Notes: a model not told the origin generated them from the sequence alone. A stretch of DNA of 64,000 bases from Bedellia somnulentella (GCA_963576735.1 OY755175.1:11548401-11612400), one strand, 5' to 3'; positions 44,010-55,104 are shown, numbered from the stretch's first letter. Program-made: numbers and translations.

Positions 44010-44323
44010 ATGTCTCATAATCGAAATAAATATGAAAAAGCAAGAAGACGACTGGCTGCGATCACGTTTTTATCGAATATTTCTCTGGATGGATCTTTCA
44101 AAGACACGGAACTTCGAGTTTTATCAAATAAAAATACACCAAAATGTAAAAATGATAGTGAACCGATATGCGATGTTATGTCTTCTGAAAAATCTAATGT
44201 CAGTAACAAACCCCATTCAAGCCCTGCTTATCGGAGTGGTAATGATAACCAATCCGTAAATTCAGAAACTGATCTAACTGTAACATCTTTGAATGGTGTA
44301 CTTAACAATACTTTCAGAGACAG
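44010..44323 (+). CDS. Cables: CABLES-like exon 1
   Basis: 104 codons plus 2 bases, ending CAG|GTAAGG-type donor at 44,324. Contains the basic ARRR then FLSNISLDG motif near the N-terminus, followed by Ser/Asn-rich low-complexity sequence. Confidence 0.72.
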
Positions 44324-47300
44324 GTAAGGGTAAATGAATTGATATAGTTTTTGGTTCATGGAAATCCAACAAAAACGTTAAGGGTGTCTTGTTCATCATA
44401 GGAGTTGCTTCTAATTACTTTATGAGTCATAGTGAAAAAATAAAACATAAAGGCCATATAATTATAGTCACTGAGGCATATATCCCCATTTTATTCTAAA
44501 GTGTGTATTTTGAACCTCATTTTGTTTTAGATGCTCATCCACTAACACTGATATGAAAGATAAAAGTCGTCGTAAGATTAACTTAATATCTGGAATTATT
44601 CACAATGTAGAAGACAAAAGTAGTTCTGAAAGCCTGAACCTCAGTAAGTATTTTGTTTATTGACAATCATTCATTAATCACCATTGAATTGTAATTAAAA
44701 TTTACCTTCTTATATTATAAGCTACAAGTGGCATATTTTAAAAAACTTATTATTACATTGAATAATGCCGTGTAATGCCGGCTTAGAATGTCACTGCCCC
44801 TTTCTACCCACGGGTGTCATAAAAGGCGACTAAGGGTGTGGGGCTTTATAAGTAGTTTTTGGGCCATGTGGTTGGAGACCCATCACCAATGACACTTTAT
44901 TTCTAGCATCTTTACCCTATCAACTTCCAAATGTGGCTGAGGGGTTTCTAGCTCTGAAGCTCTGGCTACCCCTTTTTGGGATTTATGGCCGTGAGTATAT
45001 GTATGTATGTACATAAAATAATTTTATTACTTTACTTCTTTGCATAAACTGTTTTTTTGAATAATTTATATTGTGATGTGTAAAAGAATGTTGATAGACT
45101 ATGCTATATTGTAAAAAAATTACAAAAAGGTATATTAGCAAATACTACTAATATTACTTATTGGTGTAAGTTTGGTATGTTAAGATATGTTTTACACAAA
45201 TAAAATTTAAAACAACAAAGAGTTAAATCATATTTAAGCCCTGTTTACATCATAGTACTCATCCAAGTCTGAAATGTCATACACAAAGTCTACAAAATAT
45301 CCCAATAGCCTCTAAAAGAAAACCCATCATTACTATCATTTTATTTGAATACTACCATGGCTTTACAAATTTCAGATAAATTCCGTACAAGTAACCCATG
45401 TATTCCTGAAAATAACATTATAAGTAAGGAAATCAGAGTAGTGAAACCAATCAAAGGAGTTAAATTTAGGAATGAAAGGTTGGCTTTTACTACAGCTAAT
45501 GGAGCTCCTGTTTGTGTCTATAGCACAATACCATATTCTAAACCAGTACGCAATAATCGGTAAGTTTTATTTTAAGCAGTATACATACATACATACATAT
45601 ACTCACGGCTATAAATCCCAAGAAAGGGGTAGCCAGAGCTAAGTTCTTGGTGATGGGTCTCCAACGCCCAAAAATCTCTTTCCCCTTTTACATACACCCA
45701 CCGGAAGAAATGGGGCAGTGCTATTCTAAGCCGACACTACACAGCAAGTATGTAGTATTTAAGCAGTATGTATTTAGTTAAGCTCATCTAAAGTTCCAAT
45801 AAAGTCATTTGTATCAAGCATCATAAAATTTCGTGGCAAATACCTAATATTCCATGTTCAAAGTATACACACAAAGTATACAAAGCTCAATTGGATTAAA
45901 TTAGATCGGTGCATGTTTTCTGCACATAGGCCTCAATCAGGGCTCTTGTACTTGGGCCCTAGGCACCTTACTCAATTCACCCTAACTATCCAAAAATTTG
46001 TTTTTTTCTATCTGTGTTTACTAGATATCTAAAGGGCTGCCCAGAGCCTGGAACTCAGACATGATAAGACTAATCACACACAACTTGACCCAGATTACTT
46101 GAAATTTAAGAATTTGAGAAGTAGGCTTTGCACCTATTTTTATTCAAGTGTTGTGTAGAACAATTATTTGTTAGATTTAATTTTGTCATAATGGAAAGTA
46201 AATTGTATACATTACTAGATTCAGAATGGTTTTTATTTTAACTTTTATTATATATTGTACACATATTAGGTGCCATATATTTCAACACACTTTCTAGCTT
46301 GCAAATTAATAAAATAAAATGTAGCAAACACAAAAGGTTGTTACAAGGGTGGCCGTGTAGTGTCAGCCTAGAGTAGTACTACCCCATTTCTTTCCTTGGG
46401 TGTTCATAAGCATATGGCGCTTTTAAAGTGTCTTGGGTATTGCGGTTGCAGACCCATAACCAACAACCTTTAATTTACAATCTTTTCCCTACTTAACTTC
46501 CAAAAGTGAATTATTTCTTGTTCTTTAAGGCACTGAATATTTGTATGTTTGTTTCAAGGCAAACCCAGCCTTTGGGGGCAGGAAAACCTCTCTGATTATC
46601 ATATAATTAGAATGTTTTTGTTCATGAAAACCTCGTGTGGGGATTATTTTTAATAAATAAATGATAAATAAAGGAAAGAAAAAATTCGACATGAGCGGGA
46701 ATCGAACCCACGATATCCGAGTATACGCCCCTGTCGCTCTGCCAATTGAGTTATAGAGTCAATGGCTTCTAGTGCAAAATTGTTCTTTCCTTTGTTTTTT
46801 TACACTTTTTAAGTAGTGTTAGCGTTACCTAGGGGGGGAGGTTGGTGACAGGGGGGGAGGTTGGTGACAGATTGGCTTCGGTGGGCTACATTAGAACTAG
46901 TTGATGTAGACCTATAAAATGCTGAATAATGCCGAAATGCGTGGATCTATGAGTGCGGTTAGAATCCGGAAACGCACACCAACTAGCCTACGTACACGTC
47001 CTAGTCGTCCTCTCCGGGCAATGTCATGGTTTAGATAAACGGGGCGCACTATTTGGTTCCAACCCCCGGGATCATGACAGCTGAGTGCGTAGCGCGAGGG
47101 GCGAGCTATCGGCGCCCATAAATAACCGATCTTACTAGCAGGCTTCCAGTAGCCTTGGGGCTCCCCCTAAAAGCCTGGCTCTGCGGGCACGAACGCAAAG
47201 ATGGCAGCCCCATCGTCGTGATCGGAGTGCTGTGGGCTAATCCCCTGCACACTCTTAAATCTATTGATTAAGAAACCTGTAAATAAGAATACCCGAATCC

Positions 47301-50300
47301 CTTTACCGACGACCTTTGGCTTTAAACAACGGACACGGATTGGGTGCTGGAATGTCAGAACCATGACTCGACCCGAACGGCTACCACAGATAGCCAAAGT
47401 CATGAGTGAATATAACATCCACATCCTTGGATTGAGCGAAACAAGATGGAATGGTTTTGGTGAGGAAGTTGCTGACTTGGGCTACACACTTCTGTATAGT
47501 GGCAAAGAGGATGTGGACGCAAGTAGAGAATATGGAGTTGGCCTGCTTCTTAGTCGATGTGCCAAAAAAAGTCTGTTAACCTGGTCACCTGTGTCGGAGC
47601 GAATCATAACAGCCCGGTTTGACTCACGAGCACGCAAGATAAGCGTAATCCAGTGTTACGCTCCGACAAACTCAGCCACTGATGATGTGAAAGCAGCTTT
47701 TTATGAGCAGCTCGAGGCTACACTGAGGAAGATCCGAAAGCAGGACATCGTTTTCTTGATAGGTGACTTTAACGCGAAGCTAGGCAATGACAATGAAGGA
47801 AGAGAACACTATATGGGTACTCATGGCGCCATCGGAAACATAAACGAGAACGGAAAACTTTTCGGTGACCTGTGTTCCGCAAGAAACCTTGTTATAGGAG
47901 GAACACTGTTTAAACACAAAGAGTGCCATAAAACAACATGGATTTCCCCTGATGGTGTAACTCGCAACCAGATTGATCATGTTGCGATCAGCCGCACATG
48001 GAGATCCTCCCTGTTGGATGTTCGTAACCGACGTGGTGCCGACGTAGACAGCGATCACCACCTGGTTGTTGCTGAGGTAAGGCTCAAGCTTTCCTCCCCC
48101 CGCCGTAACTTTGAGAAGATCTCTAGAAGTTTTGAAGTCCGGAAACTACGGACACCAGAAGGACGGGAAGAATTCTGTTTGTCTCTCAGGAATCAGTTCG
48201 AACTTTTAGAGGAATTAGAAGATGAGCAAATTGAGGAAACTTGGGTCCGCGTTCGCACTGCCTTCACAAAAGCCGGTGAAGAAGCACTCGGATATATTTC
48301 CCCGAGGAGGGAAGACTGGATGTCCTCTGAGCTGTGGCAGCAAATCGAAGAAAGGCAAGGGATCAAGCTGCAATTATTGTCAAGCACTGAGCCACAAACT
48401 ACTAGTCTCCAGGAGCGCTACAATGTCCTTCGCAAAAACATCAGAAGAATGTCGAGACGTGACCAACGCAGAGCCGCCGACGAACTAGCGGAACGTGCAA
48501 ACACCGCGGCCCGCCGCAAAGACATGCGCCAGTTGTATGACATCACGCGCCGACTTAGCGGGCGCAAAGCACGTATGACTAAAAAACCGCTTAAAGGTAG
48601 TGACGGTAGCCTCCTATGTACCTCAGACGAACAGTTGCAAAGATGGACTGAACACTTCACGAGCCTGCTAAAGCAAACCCAGACGCCAGACTCTCATGAA
48701 ACCAGCACTAGCTCACCAGTCACTGTATTAGACATTGCGACAGCACCTCCCTCATTTGATGAAACTTTATTAGCAGTGAAGTCTCTGAAACCAGGGAAAG
48801 CGCCAGGAGTCGACAATGTCCACGTGGATATGCTGAGAGCCGATGCTGCTACATCTGCTTCACTGCTGTATCCCCTTCTTACCCGCATTTGGGAGACTAG
48901 ACAAGTTCCCGATGAATGGAAACAAGGCCTTCTGGTGAAAGTTCCTAAGAAGGGTGATTTAACGCGATGTGATAACTGGCGCGGCATTACACTACTACCT
49001 TCCGCCGCAAAAGTTTTAGCGAAGATTCTGCTCAACCGCATCGCACCAGCAGTAGCTGAGACGCTGAGGGAAGAACAAGCCGGTTTCCGCTCCGGACGCT
49101 CCTGCACAGACCACACTAACACCTTGCGCATACTGATCGAGCAGTGTGTCGAATGGCAGTCGGAACTACTGCTGGCATTCGTCGATTTCGAAAAAGCCTT
49201 CGACACCGTGAACTGGGGCGCGTTGTGGTCCAGCCTTAGTCGCAGGGGCATCCCGCAGTGTATTATTGAGATAATCCGCGCCCTGTACGAAGGTAGCACA
49301 TGCCGGGTGATTCATGAAAAGGAGCTGGGAGCACCAATATGCATCTCTGCGGGCGTCAAGCAAGGATGCCTCTTATCGCCGCTTCTCTTCATTATTCTGT
49401 TGGACGACGTCATGAGAGCGGTCACCCAAACACCTCGAGGTGTGAAGTGGGGCGCTTCTGTCTTAGAAGACTTGGACTACGCGGACGACATTGTGTTAAT
49501 CTCGCCAACTCTAGCCCATTTAGAAGCTAAACTTGAGAGCCTTAGAAAGCAAGCAAAAGTCATGGGCCTGCGAATTAATAAACGCAAAACCGTCGACATG
49601 CGGATAAATCCTTCAACGACAGAACCATTGAAGCTTCAAGATACCCCCCTAGAATCCGCTCGTAAGTTCGTTTACCTCGGTAGTGTTATTACGTGTCAAG
49701 GAGGTGCAGACGAGGATGTTGAAAGCAGGATACGGAAGGCAAACGCGGCCTTTGCCCAACTGAGACCTGTCTGGGAGTCAAATGTCCTTTCCCGTCGAGT
49801 AAAGATCTCCCTCTTCGAATCCGTGGTGAAATCCGTTCTGCTCTTTGGCTGTGAAACGTGGAGAGTGACAAAGGGGCTGACGAATAAGCTCCAAGTCTTC
49901 GTCAACAAGTCCCTGAGGTCAATCCTCCGCATTTACTGGCCAATGACAATCCGGAACGTGGACCTGTGGAACCAATGCCAGCAGACTCCAGTTGTGACTG
50001 ACATCGCACTGAGAAAATGGAGGTGGATGGGGCACACATTTCGAAGAGGGACCACAAGCGCCAGCATCGCATTCGAGTGGAAACCACCGGACGGCAAGCG
50101 AGCCCGCGGCCGTCCCGTACACACTTGGCGCCGGAGCGTGGAGAGCGAGCTGCGAGCGGCGGGACTAAGTTGGAGTGCGGCCAGGGAAGTCGCAGCAGAC
50201 AGGAAGGCGTGGCGGGAGCTTGTGCAGGCCCTGTGCACCAGTGGGGTGCCATAGGACGACAACAACAGCGTTACCTACCTCCGATTTTTTACAAATTCGG

Positions 50301-51149
50301 AAGGCCATTTATCTACCTATACAGAAAGAATACAAATATTGAGAACGCCTAACTATCATATAATTAGAATGTTTTTGTTCATGAAAACCTCATATGGGGA
50401 TTATTTCTAATAAATAAAGGAAAGAAAAATTTCGATACTATACAAATTATTTCGATATTATTTAAAAATGTAACATCATCTATGAGTAGTATTTCAATAG
50501 TTTACAAATCTTCAAACCCTTTAGTATAGAAAATGTACGTGTCACAGTCTACTACTACACACATATTTGTAATCAGAAGTTGACCCACTTGCATCTGTTT
50601 ATCAAATGTAAAATGACAAATGACAGCTGTGTAGTGTCGGCTTAGAATAGCACTACCTCATTTCTTCCGGTGGGTGTACGTAAGAGACGACTAATGGTAT
50701 TGGGGCTAATAAAGGGATTTTTTCCACACCAACACCTTTAATTCAACATCTTTTCCCCACGCAACTTCCAAAATTGGCTGAGAAATTTCTGATTCCCTAG
50801 CTCTGGTTACCCCTTCAAGGGATTTATAGCCGTGAGTATATGTATGTATGTTATCAACATAAATTCTAACTTTGTCTTTTATTTTTTGTAGTGTTGATCG
50901 CAAAGATGGTGTCCGAAGAAGAAATCCATCTGGTCCAAGACCTCTGTCTTCAATCACCGATAATGGGATTGATCCCTTTGATCTACTAGGCCTTGAGAGA
51001 GAAGAAAATGGACAGGATATGTCCTATTCCAAATTGTTAGTGCCTTCTAAATTTAGCTCTCGAAATCAGAACAGGAAAATGTTTGAAGGTGACTTTACTG
51101 ACAAAGCTAACTGGAAATCTATAAATCGCCATCCTCATGTAATAGCTAG
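44010..51149 (+). CDS. Cables: CABLES-like protein (Cdk5 and Abl enzyme substrate), 5' exons
   Basis: Resembles the CABLES family, adaptor proteins that link cyclin-dependent kinases with tyrosine kinases and end in a cyclin-box-like domain. Four exons join in phase: 44010-44323, 44531-44643, 45376-45559 and 50892-51149, giving 289 codons. Supporting segments are [17 protein letters not shown] (residues 12-28), the middle block RNERLAFTT...[11 protein letters not shown], and [17 protein letters not shown] followed by DPFDLLGLE...[10 protein letters not shown]. The first in-frame ATG (44,010) follows an open stretch starting after TAA at 43,923. The C-terminal cyclin box is not seen. Two possible continuations after 51,149 are an exon at 51,439 (soon reaching a stop) and one at 51,501 (FYDVSK). 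Intron 3 (5.3 kb) contains a full-length RTE LINE. Assignment is from remembered family motifs. Confidence 0.75.
44531..44643 (+). CDS. Cables: CABLES-like exon 2
   Basis: Acceptor TTTTAG, donor GTAAGT. Encodes [20 protein letters not shown] then [17 protein letters not shown]; phases 2 to 1 match its neighbours. Confidence 0.65.
44776..45013 (+). repeat. SINE family A copy in intron 2
   Basis: Plus orientation: CCGGCTTAGAATGTCACTGC, CCACGGGTGTCATAAAAGGC, GTGGCTGAGGGGTTTCTAGC, and tail GTGAGTATATGTATGTATGT. Confidence 0.78.
45376..45559 (+). CDS. Cables: CABLES-like exon 3
   Basis: Acceptor TTTCAG, donor GTAAGT. Encodes [17 protein letters not shown] then [15 protein letters not shown], the block most like vertebrate CABLES proteins in its middle region. 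Confidence 0.75.
45582..45750 (-). repeat. SINE family A copy, internally deleted
   Basis: Minus orientation with (CATA)n tail directly after exon 3, TACTCACGGCTATAAATCCC, then TAAGCCGACACTACACAGCA; part of the middle is missing. Confidence 0.72.
46352..46545 (+). repeat. SINE family A copy, diverged
   Basis: Plus orientation: GTGTAGTGTCAGCCTAGAGT, CCCATTTCTTTCCTTGGGTG, CAGACCCATAACCAACAACC, ending near TATTTGTATGTTTG. Confidence 0.65.
46590..46775 (-). repeat. tRNA-like SINE (family F), second copy
   Basis: Shares AAAGGAAAGAAAAA, the box B inverse (CGGGAATCGAACCC) and CTGTCGCTCTGCCAATTGAG with 42,060-42,160. Its left part (ATAATTAGAATGTTTTTGTT) recurs at 50,358-50,440, right after the RTE insertion. 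Confidence 0.6.
46821..50276 (+). mobile_element. Full-length RTE-type LINE with 10-bp target duplication
   Basis: AGCGTTACCT at 46,821-46,830 and 50,267-50,276 flanks a 3.4-kb element (46,831-50,266). The 5' end has a 20-bp tandem duplication (GGGGGGGAGGTTGGTGACAG, twice, about 46,831-46,870). A GC-rich 5' UTR, one long frame and a short (ACA)n-like 3' end follow. It lies in intron 3 of the CABLES-like gene on the same strand. Confidence 0.85.
47222..50254 (+). CDS. RTE-type LINE polyprotein: endonuclease plus reverse transcriptase, intact
   Basis: Uninterrupted frame of about 1,010 codons (stop TAG at 50,252). Endonuclease: [45 protein letters not shown] and DSDHHLVV, i.e. all APE-type catalytic blocks. 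[45 protein letters not shown] and catalytic YADD ([11 protein letters not shown]). The C-terminus GHTFRR...[13 protein letters not shown] and [13 protein letters not shown] is characteristic of RTE/Proto2-like elements. No ATG is in frame before the endonuclease core. A separate short ATG frame at 47,201 (MAAPSS, stop) precedes it, so translation may start at a non-AUG codon or the initiator has been lost. With target duplications and no stops, this is the best candidate here for a recently active element. Confidence 0.9.
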   Translation, partial: SECCGLIPCTLLNLLIKKPVNKNTRIPLPTTFGFKQRTRIGCWNVRTMTRPERLPQIAKVMSEYNIHILGLSETRWNGFGEEVADLGYTLLYSGKEDVDASREYGVGLLLSRCAKKSLLTWSPVSERIITARFDSRARKISVIQCYAPTNSATDDVKAAFYEQLEATLRKIRKQDIVFLIGDFNAKLGNDNEGREHYMGTHGAIGNINENGKLFGDLCSARNLVIGGTLFKHKECHKTTWISPDGVTRNQIDHVAISRTWRSSLLDVRNRRGADVDSDHHLVVAEVRLKLSSPRRNFEKISRSFEVRKLRTPEGREEFCLSLRNQFELLEELEDEQIEETWVRVRTAFTKAGEEALGYISPRREDWMSSELWQQIEERQGIKLQLLSSTEPQTTSLQERYNVLRKNIRRMSRRDQRRAADELAERANTAARRKDMRQLYDITRRLSGRKARMTKKPLKGSDGSLLCTSDEQLQRWTEHFTSLLKQTQTPDSHETSTSSPVTVLDIATAPPSFDETLLAVKSLKPGKAPGVDNVHVDMLRADAATSASLLYPLLTRIWETRQVPDEWKQGLLVKVPKKGDLTRCDNWRGITLLPSAAKVLAKILLNRIAPAVAETLREEQAGFRSGRSCTDHTNTLRILIEQCVEWQSELLLAFVDFEKAFDTVNWGALWSSLSRRGIPQCIIEIIRALYEGSTCRVIHEKELGAPICISAGVKQGCLLSPLLFIILLDDVMRAVTQTPRGVKWGASVLEDLDYADDIVLISPTLAHLEAKLESLRKQAKVMGLRINKRKTVDMRINPSTTEPLKLQDTPLESARKFVYLGSVITCQGGADEDVESRIRKANAAFAQLRPVWESNVLSRRVKISLFESVVKSVLLFGCETWRVTKGLTNKLQVFVNKSLRSILRIYWPMTIRNVDLWNQCQQTPVVTDIALRKWRWMGHTFRRGTTSASIAFEWKPPDGKRARGRPVHTWRRSVESELRAAGLSWSAAREVAADRKAWRELVQALCTSGVP
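50355..50445 (+). repeat. SINE family F fragment
   Basis: ATCATATAATTAGAATG then TTCATGAAAACCTCATATGG matches 46,590-46,660; truncated at AAAGAAAAATTTCGATA. Confidence 0.55.
50625..50850 (+). repeat. SINE family A copy
   Basis: Plus orientation: TGTGTAGTGTCGGCTTAGAA, CTTCCGGTGGGTGTACGTAA, CCTTCAAGGGATTTATAGCC, tail GTGAGTATATGTATGTATG. It ends about 40 bp before exon 4 of the CABLES-like gene. Confidence 0.78.
50892..51149 (+). CDS. Cables: CABLES-like exon 4
   Basis: Acceptor TTTGTAG, donor GTAAGT. 86 codons including [40 protein letters not shown] and [12 protein letters not shown]. This is the segment that most strongly suggests CABLES. Confidence 0.78.
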
Positions 51150-52069
51150 GTAAGTTGTGGGCTATGCTTCTGAATTTAGTTCTTTCATATATTTTATGTG
51201 CTTTAAATGTGCCAACATTTTTTCATCATATTTTCAGCAACCAACACAGATTTTCCATTAGCATATATATTGTAACTATTGATATATAATAATCAATAAT
51301 TTCAAGTACCTTTTCACTCTCGTTGTTTTGCTTGAAAAATCTGTGTTTGACTGATCGTTTCACTTCAAAATTCATTTCACTTGTTTGTAACAAAACATAT
51401 GTCTGCATCATGTATGATTAAAACAATTCATATTTCAGGACTAAGTTAATGACCATGCACAAGGACAAAAAATGGTAATTAAACGTCGTTTTTATTACAG
51501 CTTCTATGACGTATCTAAGTACTGATATCTTACTAACCCTTTTAACACTCTCAGTAGACTGTAATTTTAACACTAAAACATAGTTTTTGGTGTTATAAAT
51601 GTAGTTAGCAAGCTGTGGGAAATGATTTAGATTATGTAGTTAGAACTAATAAAATAAGATAACGGTTATGGATTTTCATTGATATTTACTGATATTGCTG
51701 TTAGAGTTATTAATATAAAACCAGGTTAATAGCTATGAGCACTGAGTTACATCTATGTCAACAAAGGTCGTCATACGATTTCGCCACTAGAAAAATCAAT
51801 TTTGGTCAGTAAACCACTAGAAAACTACGTACTCAACTGGACAGAGGCTTCTTATCTTTAGCCTGAGATTGGTCACCAAAATTAATAAGAAACATCTTCA
51901 CCGCCGCGTTAGTAGATCAGAGGTAATGGGGCTGGGCCCTCGCCATACTGCAATTAATGATATCATTTGACGGGCGCTTATCCTCGTCGTCATTGCAGCG
52001 ATTTCGGAACCATCAGTTTTAGTTCATGATGATGGAAAGAGGCCAGATGATCATTCCATGTAATGTATG
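51150..52069. other. Unresolved 3' continuation of the CABLES-like gene
   Basis: Two in-phase acceptors follow exon 4: CAG at 51,436-51,438, leading to TKLMTMHKDKKW and a stop at 51,475-51,477 unless the weak GTAATT donor is used, and CAG at 51,498-51,500, leading to FYDVSK and a stop at 51,523. Neither reaches a cyclin box. The remaining exons may be in or beyond the gap region or very short. Confidence 0.4.
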
Positions 52070-52202
52070 TTCCATGTATGAAAAGATTGATGGATGTAAA
52101 CGAAGCTAGAGAGGTTTGTCAGGATCGTACGAAGTGGCGATCGATAGTCTCTGCCTACCCCAATGGGAATTAATGGCGTGAGTATATGTATGTATGTATG
52201 TA
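52070..52202 (+). repeat. RTE-type LINE 3' end (family B), with ATGT tail
   Basis: Encodes KRLMDVNEAREVCQDRTKWR then SIVSAYPNGN and stop, followed by GGCGTGAGTATATGTATGTA. It shares this last phrase with family A SINEs, which links SINE and LINE. Confidence 0.75.
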
Positions 52203-52791
52203 ATGGGAAGATGTGAATGAAATGAAGATACTAGTGTGGGTCTCATCTTTTGTCGACACACTGGCGCCGTCCCATTTATGGGGGTCTGCATGTAGTAGTT
52301 CTGCGGCTAGTGATGCGGGGGTCCCAAGAATCGAAAATACAGTAATCTGGGTGCTGACCATATTTATATCAATTTGATTTGGCATTCGCTGTTGAGACCC
52401 TTAGGCCCAAGTGCACATAAATTATAATATATATTATATCTTGGCTCGTTTATTGGAGATAGCAATATAAAAAGAGAAAAAAAATATAGAAGTTTCTAAT
52501 GTACCCAAGTGGTCGGAGTTCATGATCATGAGTGTTAAATAAATCCATCTTTCATGCCTTTGCCACTAAACAACGCATGAATGAGTAATTTCTATTGTAT
52601 TGCCGCATGTTGTTAAACTTTAATAAGCAAAGACAGACTAGTTTTTATTTAAAACAAAGCCATTGTAAACAGATCAAAGTTTAGGAGATGAGCGTTTTGT
52701 AGTTATCAAAGTTCACTTCACAATGGTTTAGTTTTAGTTTTTTTATTATACTACTGTTCGCTTTAAAATTTTATTGCTTCTAATTCAAATT

Positions 52792-52918
52792 GGCAGGGTG
52801 ATATGGGATCTTTTGCTACCATCGCCGACCAATTTCAATAGGATACTTATGACTTTGAAGCATTTTTTAAACTTACAAATTTGACGCCGCAAAAGATCCT
52901 TAATCGCCCTGCCACCTG
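52792..52918. mobile_element. Small MITE with imperfect terminal inverted repeats
   Basis: GGCAGGGTGATATGGGATCT at the left and the inverse of GGCAGGGCGATTAAGGATCT at the right, both followed inward by TTTTGC. About 125 bp in total and no coding capacity. Confidence 0.5.
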
Positions 52919-53351
52919 TTTACCCTAAGGTCCAAAGTAAAAAATACTATTTTTCTTGTTGATCGACGCAATCTGCTTTAGAACATTGATTCAATTTTAG
53001 AATGGTAATAACGGTAATCTTTATTCAGATCATTCTCAGGTCACCGCCCTATATCTCAAATCATCAACAACTCTTATAAGTAAAGCAGCAATATGACTTA
53101 ATTAGAAATTAAGAAGTTAACGCTTTTCCACCGGATTTGAAGAAAGTGGTCAACGAGTTATTAATTCTTCTCAAAACTAATATTGTCTAGTTAATGTCGC
53201 TTTATTAGATTTTGAAGTTTGTGTTTGAGATACGCAAATGTGCTTTTGAATATTCACCTCGGTCATATATAGCATATTCGCGTAAATCGGTGTAACGTTG
53301 TCTTACCTTGTCTTTTAGTTCAGTTTTTTTGATACTGTGATAACCGACTTC

Positions 53352-53551
53352 NNNNNNNNNNNNNNNNNNNNNNNNNNNNNNNNNNNNNNNNNNNNNNNNN
53401 NNNNNNNNNNNNNNNNNNNNNNNNNNNNNNNNNNNNNNNNNNNNNNNNNNNNNNNNNNNNNNNNNNNNNNNNNNNNNNNNNNNNNNNNNNNNNNNNNNNN
53501 NNNNNNNNNNNNNNNNNNNNNNNNNNNNNNNNNNNNNNNNNNNNNNNNNNN
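53352..53551. other. Assembly gap (200 N)
   Basis: Exactly 200 N characters; true length unknown. Conceptual frames crossing it are meaningless. Confidence 1.
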
Positions 53552-54900
53552 TGTATTTTGTAGAAAACTGCTATGAAATTATTGTTTAGACTAGTGTCAT
53601 TTAAGTGCAATACATATTTCCTATTATTTTTAATGTGTTAAGTCAGATTTTCGTGTTATAATTTATTTGTTTATGGTGAAATGATGGGACGAAATTCTGG
53701 AAGTTGAGTTGGAAAATGAACTTAAAGAACTGCATTGTGTTAGAATGGTGCAATAAATACTCACAAACCCCAATGTAATTATTTAAAGAAAATTCTGATT
53801 TAAGTTCATTTTTCTCTTACCTCCAATAAAGTGTTGTGTTGTAAACATTGCATTTTTCTCGCTCATTATTAACATTTAAGTTGATTCTAGTCGTAATTAT
53901 AAGGCCTAAAGATTCACTTTCTTCATGAATCGCGCACAAAAAGATTTTAAATTTGGTGAACAAAAATTTGGTATTAGTGTAAATAGATTGAAATTTTGCC
54001 AAACAAAGGTATCTGTGATAAACCTACAACTAAATGGGATATAAAAAGTAGTTACAGCGGGACAGAGAGTATATTTTTACAAAAAAAAATATGTGCGCTT
54101 TCTTTTGGAACAATTTACTTTCGCATTTTCAGCTTGTCATTGAATTAGGAGTATTGTTTTGATAACAAAACAACAATAAATTAATGCCCTTTATTTATTT
54201 TCCCGATAAAAGAAGATGTAATAATGTTTCGATAATAATTCCATTTACATTTCAGTTACACAGAATTATAGAGTGCAAATCAATCTTGTAAAATGATATA
54301 TGCTAAGGTATTCAAGTTGTGGTATTGTGTGAAAAAAATAACGAATTAGAGTAGAAAATACTTATTAATTTAAAGCTACCATTTTGTTCGTTCATTGGTC
54401 AACGCAACGTTTTGTTTATAAACAAAATTTATGGAACTTATTTCCAAAAAAAAATATTGTTTATAATTATAATATATATGGACTAACTCTTTAAACTAAT
54501 TAAATAGAACAGTATTTTGAAATGCAATAATACTCTTAACAACTTATGATTAAATAGTTACTATTTTTACTAAGAAATTGCTTAATTAAACATAATAATG
54601 CAATTAAATTTTGTTGCTGTTTTTAATCATGGCCTCATTCAAAGTGATTGTTAACGACCAATTTCGCATGAATGAAATGTATATTACACAGATATATCGC
54701 TCGTTATTGATTGTATTGTAATGATACGGATGGATACTCATGTGCAATTCGCCAATCGTAACTATGTTATTTAGATATTATACTACTTCGACATAGCTGA
54801 AAGTGTTACAATTCTGTTTGTGTTTATTGTATTCTTCGATTGTATAATACTCAAATAAAATAAATTAGTTTTGTTAACTAATAATAGTCTTTTATTTATG
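53552..54900. other. No gene seen
   Basis: AT-rich sequence without recognisable exon or repeat. An AATAAA-rich stretch near 54,855 could serve as a polyadenylation signal for an upstream plus-strand gene but no exon leads to it. Confidence 0.35.
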
Positions 54901-55095
54901 AACTAATGGACCACCCCGGCTTCGCGTGGACAAGAGTATCCGTATTGATATTTTTCTGTGGTTTTACTAACTTATTTGACCACTCCTTATTCTCGATTTA
55001 AATATAGAGTCATGTTATGTGTAGCCTAGTTTCTTCTGAGGGTTGTATTTTTCCATTGCTGAAAGATATTAAAATCGGTTGAACTATTTTGGGGC
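54900..55095 (-). mobile_element. Helitron 3' end fragment (minus strand)
   Basis: The minus-strand reading ends CCACGCGAAGCCGGGGTGG, a short GC hairpin, then TCCATTAG|T. This closely resembles the hairpin plus CTAG terminus of the Helitron at 61,799-62,661, with CTAG decayed to TTAG. Confidence 0.5.
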
Positions 55096-55104
55096 CTGTA
55101 TATG

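Noticed and set aside
48694..49299. 201-codon minus-strand frame
   Set aside because: Antisense shadow of the intact RTE polyprotein.
53320..53610. Frames crossing the N run
   Set aside because: Artefacts of translating an assembly gap.
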